From: an uncultured Hyphomonas sp.
Lineage (GTDB): Bacteria; Pseudomonadota; Alphaproteobacteria; Caulobacterales; Hyphomonadaceae
Assembly (NCBI RefSeq): GCF_963675305.1
Contig: NZ_OY776147.1
Span: 1,178,001-1,242,000, forward strand
Reading direction: 5' to 3'
DNA length: 64,000 nucleotides
Below, piece by piece: positions 18,442 through 25,913 of this stretch. How positions within the stretch are numbered: position 1 is the first letter of the stretch; each line of letters starts with the position of its first letter. The notes beneath the pieces were generated by a model. It saw only the letters and a program-made list of their open reading frames with translations. It had not been told where the DNA came from and made no database searches. The position numbers were made by a program, and so were the translations under genes.

Positions 18442-18485
18442 ATGCGCTAGAATTGAAAGCAGAATTTGGAATTTGGATATAATCG

Positions 18486-19400
18486 ATGGACATCGATAGC
18501 CTTCGCCTGTTCGTTCGCGCAGCCGAGAAACTGAACATCAGCGCAGCGGGGCGCGATCTTGGCCTGGCCCCGGCTGTTGCCAGCGCCCGTCTCGCCAAAC
18601 TTGAACGCTTGGTGGGCGCAGAGTTGCTGCACCGGTCAACTCGCAAAGTGTCTGTTTCGATCGAAGGTGAGGCGTTCCTCCCGTATGCGCGCGAAATCCT
18701 GGCTCAGCGCGATGCGGCCATGGCGGCGCTTGGACGGGGGCGCCCCAAGGCATCCGGAACAATCCGCTTTGCCGCCTCAAGTAGCTTTGCTCAGCTCTAC
18801 ATTATACCTTTCCTGCCCGAGTTTCTTGAGCGCTATCCTGACATCAACGTCGATCTACGATTGTCTGATGCGCAATTTGATCTGCTTGAAGGCAGCTTCG
18901 ATCTCGCATTGCGTAATGCCGCGTTAGAGGACAGCAGTCTTAAGGCGAGGAAGCTTGCCGATGTTTCCGACATCCTCTGCGCCACACCGACCTATCTGGA
19001 GCGTCGCGGCGTACCTCAAGACCCTTCCCACCTATCGGACCACGATCTCATCGTCTTTCGCCAACTCGACGACACCATAGACCTTGTGCGGAATGATCAG
19101 AGGGTCGCCGCCTCAATGCGCAACAGTCGAACACGGATCGAACTGGACGACGGCACCAGTCAGAGATTGGCAACCGAAGCAGGCCTCGGCATATCGCTCA
19201 ACGCCCGATGGAATGTGGATGCCTCGCTGCGCGATGGCAGCTTGATACAGGTCCTTCCCGATTGGCACGTAGACAGCGACCGCGCGGTCTGGCTTGTTTA
19301 CCCCAAGTCCAACGTCCTGACCGCCAAGGTCCGCGTGCTGATTGACTTTCTGGTCGAGAAAATCGGCCGCAAGCCGCCTTGGCAATCAGGCATCGTTTAG
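18486..19400 (+). CDS. LysR-family transcriptional regulator
   Basis: A 304-aa protein. Residues 1-60 form the winged helix-turn-helix (LRLFVRAAEKLNISAAGRDL and VASARLAKLERLVGAELLHR). The rest is the LysR effector domain starting near GTIRFAASSSFAQLYI. Such regulators often sit beside a quinone oxidoreductase or alcohol dehydrogenase gene. Here the convergent neighbour is exactly such a gene, but broken by an IS, so the regulator may have lost its target. The opposite (divergent) neighbour has been replaced by IS copy 1. Confidence 0.9.
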   Translation: MDIDSLRLFVRAAEKLNISAAGRDLGLAPAVASARLAKLERLVGAELLHRSTRKVSVSIEGEAFLPYAREILAQRDAAMAALGRGRPKASGTIRFAASSSFAQLYIIPFLPEFLERYPDINVDLRLSDAQFDLLEGSFDLALRNAALEDSSLKARKLADVSDILCATPTYLERRGVPQDPSHLSDHDLIVFRQLDDTIDLVRNDQRVAASMRNSRTRIELDDGTSQRLATEAGLGISLNARWNVDASLRDGSLIQVLPDWHVDSDRAVWLVYPKSNVLTAKVRVLIDFLVEKIGRKPPWQSGIV

Positions 19401-19408
19401 AGGTCGTT

Positions 19409-19769
19409 TTAGCCTACATCGATCACGACTTTTCCGATTGCATCGCCGCTGGTCAGGCTCATGGGCGTCCCCCGCCTGTTCTAACGTAAAGCGTTGTTCA
19501 TCGAGCAGCGGCTTGAGTTCGCCAGAATCCGCGACCTTGGCCAGCTCGCTGAGGATTGCTCCATGCGCCCCGCGATTGAAATCGTGAAGCATCGGGATAA
19601 GCATGAAGACGACGTGGATCGACAATCCTTTGAAGTGAGCGGGCGTCAGATCGAGCTCGAGCATCGATACTGTGGTCACAACCTGACCATTGAGCGTCGC
19701 GGCTTCGAACGACTTGCTCATGTTTTCGCCGCCAACGGAATCGTAAACAACGTCAAAGCCTGCGCCGCC
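19409..19769 (-). pseudogene. C-terminal fragment of a zinc-type alcohol dehydrogenase/quinone oxidoreductase
   Basis: The minus strand encodes GFDVVYDSVGGENMSKSFEA and LKPLLDEQRFTLEQAGDAHE, typical of the C-terminal half of MDR-family quinone oxidoreductases. Two lesions are visible. The 5' part is cut off by IS copy 2, whose left end is at 19770. A frameshift near 19467 separates the frame ending in AHE from the expected terminus LTSGDAIGKVVIDVG, which is found in another frame and stops at 19409. Confidence 0.8.
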
Positions 19770-20584
19770 GGCATTGTCAGGAGAACCGGGCTTGAGGCGG
19801 CCCATCTTGGCGATTAGCCTCAGGAAATGACTAAATCACCTTTCCGCTACTTCAAGACATCTCCCGAAATCATCCAGCTTGCGGTCATGATGTATGTCCG
19901 ATTTCCGCTGTCGTTGCGCAATGTTGAAGACCTGCTTCATGAGCGCGGGATCGACATCTGCCACGAAACGGTCCGTCATTGGGTCGATCGGTTCGGCACC
20001 TACTTCGCCCACAAGATCCGGAAACATCGCTCTGAAAGAATGAGACAATCGCCGCAATGGCGGTGGCACCTGGATGAGGTCTTTGTGAAGATCCGTGGGA
20101 AGACTCACTACTTGTGGCGTGCGGTTGATCATGAGGGCGAAGTCCTGGAGTCGTTCGTCACCAAGACGCGTGATAAGGCTTCAGCATTGAAATTCCTGAG
20201 GAAAGCTATGAAGCGGTACGGAAATCCACATGTTGTGGTGACGGACAAATGCCCTTCATATCGAGCGGCGATGAAAGTGATTGGGAGTGAAGGTCGCCAG
20301 GAAACTGGACGTCATCTCAATAACCGCGCCGAAAATTCGCACTTACCGTTCCGAAGACGAGAGCGAGCCATGTCACGCTTTAGGCGCATGCGAAGTCTTC
20401 AGAAATTCGCCTCAATCCATTCGTCTGTATACAACCACTTCAATCATCAAAGGAATATCGAGAGCAGGGCCAGGTTCAAATCGCAACGCGACGCCGCTCT
20501 TCTCGAATGGCGGGAGCTTCTCGCTGCCTGAGACCTGCTTGTCCGCGAAAAACGGAGACTGGTTCGAGTTTGTCTGACACCACC
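19770..20584 (+). mobile_element. IS6-family insertion sequence, copy 2
   Basis: Left end GGCATTGTCAGGAGAACC and right end (minus strand) GGTGGTGTCAGACAAAC. It is about 815 bp, in the same orientation as copy 1, and inserted in the oxidoreductase gene. Flanking octamers GCGCCGCC and CGGCCAGG differ, so no target duplication is seen; the rest of the disrupted gene is not on the other side, which implies an adjacent deletion or recombination. Confidence 0.85.
19827..20531 (+). CDS. IS6-family transposase, copy 2
   Basis: A 234-aa intact DDE transposase with the same catalytic residues as copy 1 (LDEVFVKIRGK, VVVTDKCPSY, NNRAENSHLPF). It differs from copy 1 at scattered positions, for example KHRSERMRQSPQWRW and KVIGSEGRQETGRH. 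The divergence shows that the copies are not very recent duplicates of each other. Confidence 0.93.
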   Translation: MTKSPFRYFKTSPEIIQLAVMMYVRFPLSLRNVEDLLHERGIDICHETVRHWVDRFGTYFAHKIRKHRSERMRQSPQWRWHLDEVFVKIRGKTHYLWRAVDHEGEVLESFVTKTRDKASALKFLRKAMKRYGNPHVVVTDKCPSYRAAMKVIGSEGRQETGRHLNNRAENSHLPFRRRERAMSRFRRMRSLQKFASIHSSVYNHFNHQRNIESRARFKSQRDAALLEWRELLAA

Positions 20585-20616
20585 CGGCCAGGGCCAGGGC
20601 GTTGCAAATTCCGCCG

Positions 20617-20640
20617 CACTCATGGCTAGCGCTATGAGTG
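20617..20640. repeat. Inverted repeat just before the hexanucleotide tract
   Basis: CACTCAT (20617-20623) and ATGAGTG (20634-20640) are perfect 7-bp arms around a 10-nt loop. It lies between IS copy 2 and the repeat tract and contains the two ATG codons that could start the glycine-asparagine frame. Confidence 0.5.
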
Positions 20641-21002
20641 GCCGTAGAAACAGCAATGCCGTCGGAATTGGGAACGGGAACGGAAACGGAAGCGGGAACG
20701 GAAACGGAAGCGGGAACGGAAACGGGAACGGAAACGGGAACGGAAACGGGAACGGAAACGGGAACGGAAACGGAAACGGGAACGGGAACGGGAACGGGAA
20801 CGGGAACGGGAACGGGAACGGAAACGGGAACGGGAACGGAAACGGGAACGGGAACGGGAACGGGAACGGGAATGGAAACGGAAACGGGAACGGAAACGGA
20901 AACGGGAACGGGAACGGGAACGGAAACGGGAACGGAAACGGGAACGGGAACGGGAACGGGAACGGAAACGGGAACGGGAACGGGAACGGGAACGGCGGTT
21001 GA
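20622..21002 (+). other. Open frame encoding a (Gly-Asn)n protein; coding status doubtful
   Basis: From an ATG at 20622 the frame reads MASAMSGRRNSNAVGIGN and then about 50 Gly-Asn dipeptides, ending with GNGG and a TGA at 21000-21002. The TGA overlaps a TTG (20999-21001) that is in frame with the CHASE2-EAL gene, a TTGA arrangement that would allow translational coupling. No convincing ribosome-binding site precedes 20622. Since all six frames are open because of the repeat, this may be a by-product and not a gene. Confidence 0.25.
20664..20993 (+). repeat. Hexanucleotide tandem repeat (GGGAAC/GGAAAC), about 55 units
   Basis: From 20670 to 20993 the sequence consists of 54 uninterrupted 6-bp units, nearly all GGGAAC or GGAAAC, with GGAAGC twice and a T in one unit (GGGAAT); one degenerate unit, GGAATT, precedes them. 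Variation is confined mostly to the third base (G or A). The top strand is almost free of T. The tract ends 5 bp before the earliest possible start of the CHASE2-EAL gene. Every reading frame is open through it. Confidence 0.97.
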
Positions 21003-21034
21003 AGACCTTGATCCCTACACAGGTCCGAAAACAC

Positions 21035-23422
21035 ATGAGAACCGCGGGCAAGCTTGCATTGCGAGCCCGCGGCTTTCTCATCGGCGGCGCGGTAGTTCTG
21101 GCATTTTCCTTTTCGGGCGCCGCCACATCACTGGACAACAGTCTGTCCGCATTGCGGATGTCTGTACTCAAACGGTCCCCGAGTGATACCGTCACTGTCG
21201 TAACGATTGACCCGGAATCCATTCAGGCTGCCGGAGACTGGCCGTGGCCCCGAGATCGCTTCGCAACGGCGTTGGACAATCTCAACGACGCCGGCGCCGG
21301 TATGATCGCCATGGATGTCGATTTCAGCGCGCGCTCCACTCCAGAGGGCGATGCCGCCCTCACGGCGGCGCTTGCGCGGAACAGCGGCTGGATTGCGTTG
21401 CCGGCGTTTCTGCAGAGTGATTTGCGCACGGCGAATTCGCCGATCGCCGACTTCGCAGAACATGCTGTCATCGCCAGCGTGAATGTCGAACTTTCCAAGG
21501 ATGGCATTGCCAGGCATTACCGGCGCAGCTTCTACTACAAAGGCACTTTCGTACCGACTCTGGGTGGGGTTCTGGCAGGAGCGCCGTTAGCCGACACCCG
21601 TCCCTTCCTGATCGACTACGGCATTGATGTCGAACAAGTTGATACCGTCAGTTTCGATGATGTCCTGAACAACCGTTTCGACCGGGACCTCATCGCGGGC
21701 CGGAGCATCATTATCGGTGCAACCGCATTGGAACTGGGCGACAATCTTTCCACGCCCCACTCAGCGGCTTTGCCCGGCGTGTTCATACACGTGCTCGGCT
21801 ATGAAAGCATCCTTCAGAACCGGGCGCTGGTCAGCCCCTCAAAGATGTGGATGTCGGGCTTCGCCTTGCTCATCCTTGCATTGGGTGAATTCCTGGTGCG
21901 GCGGGCGAAGCTGCTCCACATCCAGCTTATGTATGCGGCGCTCATCGTCGTGACGATCGCTGTGTCATTCATTGTGCAGGCATTTTTCCCGGTCTTGCTC
22001 CGCATCGCTCCCCTGCTCGTCGCCCCCGCATGCGGGATCGTTGCAGCTGGTTGGAGAGAATTCGCGCAACGCAAACGACAGCTGACCGAGCAAAGACAGG
22101 CTCACCTGAGGTACATCGCCCGGCATGATTCAGAAACCGGGCTCCAGAACCGGCGGGCCATGCTGGAAGCGCTGGGAGAAACCCTGAAGTCTCGGCGCGG
22201 TGGGACATTCCTCGTCATCGCGTTCGGCATCGATCGTTACGCTGACCTGAGAAGTGCCATTGGCTATGCGAACGCAACTGACCTCGTGAATGCCACAGTA
22301 AACGCGTTTCAAGACGCTGGCCTCTACAGCATCTTTTATCGCCTCGATGGTGCCGTCATCGGCACGGTTGTCGAACTCCATGAGAACGAGACGACGGCCA
22401 ACGGTATTGAGCTAGTACGCCAGCAACTGCACCTCTCCCTGACCATCGCGGGCCAGCCAATTGAAATCAGTTTGCGTGCAGGCTTTGTTATTGATGATCG
22501 TGCGGGCATGACAGCGGAGCAGTTGCTCGAACGCGCCACGTTGTCACTGGACCATGCAAACCGGACCCGGCGTCCGGTCGTGCTATGGGGCGAAGCGAAA
22601 TTCGAAGACCCCCAGCTAAGGCTGGCATTGCTAACCGACATTACTGCCGGACTAAAACGGAGTGAGTTCCACCTTCAATACCAGCCCAAGATGTGTACAC
22701 GCTCAAATAAGGTGCTGGGAGTAGAGGCGCTGATAAGGTGGAACCATCCACAATTCGGCCCTATCCCACCGGACCAGTTCATTCCGATTGCGGAAGAAAC
22801 CGGCGCAATCGACAGCCTGACCGTCTGGGCCGTCAGACAAGCCATTTCCGATCAGACCATCATGCGCAAGCACGGAATTTCCTTGGGCGTGGCTGTCAAC
22901 TTGTCCGGTCGGTCGCTCAGTGATGAGGCCTTTTGTGAGCGCATCATTGATATGATCAAACAAGCCGGAGCCATCATCAAAATTGAAATCACCGAGACGG
23001 CAGTTATTGAAAGCCCGGATATCGCTATTCGGTGCGTCCAGGCGTTCAGGAATGCCGGCATCCTCATCGCCATCGATGACTATGGTGCAGGCCAGTCATC
23101 GATTGCCTACCTGAAGAAACTGCCCGCGCAGGAACTGAAACTGGATCGCTCCATGATCCTGGATGTGAAGGAAAGCCAGCGCGACCGAATGATCCTGAAA
23201 TCCACATTCGACCTCGCCCACGCCCTCAATATGCGTGTCGTGTGCGAAGGAGTAGAGGACGCAGCCACCTTTGCGGCCCTTACCGCGCTCGGCTGCGATG
23301 CGATTCAGGGCTATTTCGTTAGCAGACCACTATCCATCGATTCGCTCATAGATTTTGTCGAAGACTGTACCCAGCATACCGCATCAAAAAACTGGCAGCA
23401 TGACGTCGCCAAAAGCGGATAA
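21035..23422 (+). CDS. CHASE2-GGDEF-EAL signalling protein (putative c-di-GMP phosphodiesterase)
   Basis: From the ATG at 21035 the protein has 795 aa; in-frame TTG codons at 20999 and 21008 are alternatives touching the repeat tract. An N-terminal membrane helix (FLIGGAVVLAFSFSGA) leads into a periplasmic CHASE2 sensor domain (VTIDPESIQAAGDWPWPRDR), and membrane segments follow near residues 270-335. A GGDEF-like domain keeps HDSETGLQNRR but has YRLDGAVIG where GGDEF should be, so cyclase activity is unlikely. The EAL domain looks complete: VEALIRWNHP, VNLSGRSL, DDYGAGQSS, LKLDRSMI and CEGVED. It should hydrolyse cyclic di-GMP in response to an external signal. Confidence 0.9.
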   Translation: MRTAGKLALRARGFLIGGAVVLAFSFSGAATSLDNSLSALRMSVLKRSPSDTVTVVTIDPESIQAAGDWPWPRDRFATALDNLNDAGAGMIAMDVDFSARSTPEGDAALTAALARNSGWIALPAFLQSDLRTANSPIADFAEHAVIASVNVELSKDGIARHYRRSFYYKGTFVPTLGGVLAGAPLADTRPFLIDYGIDVEQVDTVSFDDVLNNRFDRDLIAGRSIIIGATALELGDNLSTPHSAALPGVFIHVLGYESILQNRALVSPSKMWMSGFALLILALGEFLVRRAKLLHIQLMYAALIVVTIAVSFIVQAFFPVLLRIAPLLVAPACGIVAAGWREFAQRKRQLTEQRQAHLRYIARHDSETGLQNRRAMLEALGETLKSRRGGTFLVIAFGIDRYADLRSAIGYANATDLVNATVNAFQDAGLYSIFYRLDGAVIGTVVELHENETTANGIELVRQQLHLSLTIAGQPIEISLRAGFVIDDRAGMTAEQLLERATLSLDHANRTRRPVVLWGEAKFEDPQLRLALLTDITAGLKRSEFHLQYQPKMCTRSNKVLGVEALIRWNHPQFGPIPPDQFIPIAEETGAIDSLTVWAVRQAISDQTIMRKHGISLGVAVNLSGRSLSDEAFCERIIDMIKQAGAIIKIEITETAVIESPDIAIRCVQAFRNAGILIAIDDYGAGQSSIAYLKKLPAQELKLDRSMILDVKESQRDRMILKSTFDLAHALNMRVVCEGVEDAATFAALTALGCDAIQGYFVSRPLSIDSLIDFVEDCTQHTASKNWQHDVAKSG

Positions 23423-23551
23423 CGACGATCGTATGTAAAAGGTGCAGGCCTACCAGGCACAATGGACGGCTGGCAAAACTACCCCATATCGAACGTCAGC
23501 TTTCAGGACTAATCCGAAAAGAGGGGCGGGTCCTGATAAACGTCTGAGAAG

Positions 23552-23979
23552 GGTATTGTCAGGGGAACCGGGCTTGAGGCTGTAGGGTAGGGCGTTTAGC
23601 CTCGGAAAATGACCAAATCGCCCTTTCGGTACTTCAAGACATCACCCGAAATCATCTAGCTTGCGGTGATGATGTACGTTCGCTTTCCGCTGTCCTTGCG
23701 CAATGTCGAAGACCTGCTCCACGAGCGCGGTATCGACATTTGCCACGAAACGGTCCGCCACTGGGTCGATCGGTTCGGTACTTTGCGAAGTCTGCAGAAG
23801 TTCGTTTCAGTTCACTCGTCAGTGTACAATCACTTCAATCTCGAAAGGCACATCAACACCAGAATCCGGTTCAAACAGAAACGAGACGCCGCGCTTCGCG
23901 AGTGGCGCGACCTTCTCGTCGCTTAGGACCTGCTGGTCCGCAAATTACGGAGACTGGTTCGAGTTTGTCTGACAGCACC
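23552..23979 (+). mobile_element. IS6-family insertion sequence, copy 3 (internally deleted)
   Basis: Left end GGTATTGTCAGGGGAACC and right end (minus strand) GGTGCTGTCAGACAAAC are both present, but only 428 bp separate them, against about 815 bp in full copies. The missing part is the catalytic core of the transposase. Confidence 0.85.
23609..23926 (+). pseudogene. Transposase of IS copy 3, dead
   Basis: The frame starts MTKSPFRYFKTSPEII and meets a TAG (23657-23659) where intact copies have Gln17. After VDRFGT it jumps in frame to LRSLQKFVSVHSSVYNHF, deleting roughly residues 58-188 with all catalytic acids. The element could move only if a transposase acts in trans on its intact ends. Confidence 0.9.
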
Positions 23980-24037
23980 GTAGAATTGACCATACCACAA
24001 CGCGCGGTTGTTGTTGGCGGTTTGTCACCTTCTTTCC

Positions 24038-25903
24038 TTAATCCGTGCCAACGTCTGACCAGGGGCGAAGGGGCAGGGTCAATGCGCTTGGGGTCTCTGG
24101 CCCAAAGGATATCGTGAACGCTTCCGGTTTGCCTTGTGAATACCGCCGGAAATAGGCCGTGTCTGTTCCAGCAATCGCCAGTCGCACCCGTTCTCCCGGG
24201 TTAAGACGGGCTGCGACCGGATTTAGCGCAAATTCGACTTTCATCAGCTCGCCCGGCGTCACCGGCAGCATGTCTTCCTTGCGGAACGAATGTGGCGCTG
24301 GGCCCATTTCATAAGGCAAAGTGGCAGGGTCAGCAGGAGCACGATGGATCGCCCGAAAGATGCCTTCAGTGACATAACTAACCGTACCATCCGGGAGGAC
24401 GACTTCCAGATAAGCGTGAAAAACCGGATCGTTCGTGGCGCTGGATACAAACAGGGTGAGAACCGGGTCGCCTGCGAGTTCCATTGCTGATTCCAGAGGG
24501 GCGCTATCGAATACGACCAGTTTCTTGTCAGCGTCACGGCGGTCCGCATAGGCTGGTGCCACACCGAACTGAGTGGACCAACGTGTCGTCTCGCCGGTAT
24601 TTGCGGAAAAGTCGACAACATAGACGAGGCTGCCTCCCTCTGGGGGAGCTTCAGCTAGCGAGCGGTCTGCACTCAGATACATCGATGTCGTCTCTACGCC
24701 AGCGGGTGGCCATGTACTGGACTGCTTGAACGTATCTGCTCCGAGAACGTAGTAATTGATTTCCCGCGCTATTGATTCGTCATTCGAAGTCTGATCGTAG
24801 AACCCGGACATGATTTCATGCTGGTCGTCGATCGATGGCCTCGGTTCCAGGTTGCCCGGAAACCGCGGGTCAGCAAATGTCACGTTGGAGTGGTCGTTGC
24901 CCGTGATCCAGATATCCATGGGAACGTCTGGTGCAGAAAGGTACCGCGACAGGGCCGCACGGGCGGTCCCGGCATCCATCCAGCTGCCCCATATCTGCGC
25001 AGGCTTTTGCTGCTCTTTGATCCCGTCCAGATGTGAAGAAGGGGATGAATCGAAGAAGGTGTAGCCATTGCGCCCCTTGTCGTCGAAATAGACAAGGTCC
25101 GCATAATCGTCTGGTGCCCATCTGTCTCGGCCGGCGAGCGCTTCGCGCAACAGGGTAAGGTCTGTGTCGTCATGGACAGGATCAAGAACCGGCCAAAGGG
25201 CTGCACAATCTTCCACCCGGGCGAGGCAGTTCAGGCTGCCATCCGCGTTGACGCCTTCATCCATGTTCTTGGTTGCGTCGCCCCATCCCTGAAGAAACCA
25301 GTCGTTTGCGACACCGCCCGGGAAGAACAAATTCAGGAAGACATCAAAGTCCACTTCCCGAACGATAGCCCCTTTCAGTGCCGACGCCGGCCGGCTGGTC
25401 GCAACATCGGCGGTGTCTGCCATGTAGGAAGTCCCTTGCGCGAATATGGTGCCGTTCGACCAAGGCTGCGCCGCCAGATGGGCGATTATCTCATCCATGT
25501 CTTCGACCTCTTCCGGGCCGACATCGACACGACGCGGACCGAAGGAGGAGGTCGATCCGCGCGTGTCGACGCTTGCGATGATGTAACCGTCATCACGAAA
25601 TCGCTCATAGGCCTGGATCATCAGGGCCCGGCCGTAGCGGGTCTGCACGAGAATGGTCGGAGCGGGTTCAGCCGGAACTTCGCTCTCAGGATAGTATAGA
25701 TTGACGGCAATCCTCGTCCCATCGCGCATTGGAAGGTAATAGGCCTTATCGGCCCGCACCGGTTTCTGCTCCGCTTGTGTTTCAGAAGCACTTTGCGTGG
25801 GTGCCGTCACGTCTGCTGGAAGATTGCAGGCCGCAAGGGCCGACAATGCGAGCAAGCTGGCGCCTGTGAGAGAGTGTCTCAAACGACCGGAACAGAACAA
25901 CAT
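24038..25903 (-). CDS. CocE/NonD-family hydrolase, lipoprotein
   Basis: A 621-aa secreted hydrolase. Starting at the ATG at 25903 (AAGGAGG upstream) it has a signal peptide with lipobox LSALAAC. The N-terminal X-Pro dipeptidyl-peptidase-like alpha/beta hydrolase domain contains MRDGTRIAVNLYYP, RYGRA, SVDTRGSTSSFG and the nucleophile motif FAQGTSYMADTADVA (Ser in GTSY), with a likely catalytic His in TGNDHSNVTF. A C-terminal jelly-roll domain (GERVRLAIAGTD) follows. Family members cleave esters or amides. It is 10 bp downstream of a TonB receptor gene and probably acts on the imported substrate in the periplasm. Confidence 0.87.
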   Translation of the reverse strand: MLFCSGRLRHSLTGASLLALSALAACNLPADVTAPTQSASETQAEQKPVRADKAYYLPMRDGTRIAVNLYYPESEVPAEPAPTILVQTRYGRALMIQAYERFRDDGYIIASVDTRGSTSSFGPRRVDVGPEEVEDMDEIIAHLAAQPWSNGTIFAQGTSYMADTADVATSRPASALKGAIVREVDFDVFLNLFFPGGVANDWFLQGWGDATKNMDEGVNADGSLNCLARVEDCAALWPVLDPVHDDTDLTLLREALAGRDRWAPDDYADLVYFDDKGRNGYTFFDSSPSSHLDGIKEQQKPAQIWGSWMDAGTARAALSRYLSAPDVPMDIWITGNDHSNVTFADPRFPGNLEPRPSIDDQHEIMSGFYDQTSNDESIAREINYYVLGADTFKQSSTWPPAGVETTSMYLSADRSLAEAPPEGGSLVYVVDFSANTGETTRWSTQFGVAPAYADRRDADKKLVVFDSAPLESAMELAGDPVLTLFVSSATNDPVFHAYLEVVLPDGTVSYVTEGIFRAIHRAPADPATLPYEMGPAPHSFRKEDMLPVTPGELMKVEFALNPVAARLNPGERVRLAIAGTDTAYFRRYSQGKPEAFTISFGPETPSALTLPLRPWSDVGTD

Positions 25904-25913
25904 GATGGCCTCC

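Noticed and set aside
17458..20584. Composite transposon formed by IS copies 1 and 2 around the LysR gene
   Set aside because: The copies are direct repeats, but no shared target duplication bounds the unit, and the oxidoreductase is truncated at the inner edge, so a simple composite insertion is not supported.
20664..20993. Repeat tract as a CRISPR array
   Set aside because: Units are 6 bp and contiguous; there are no spacers and no cas genes.
20447..21222. Minus-strand frames reading (Pro-Phe)n and (Arg-Ser)n
   Set aside because: They are open only because a T-poor hexamer repeat cannot make stop codons on that strand; they also run through the IS and the next gene.
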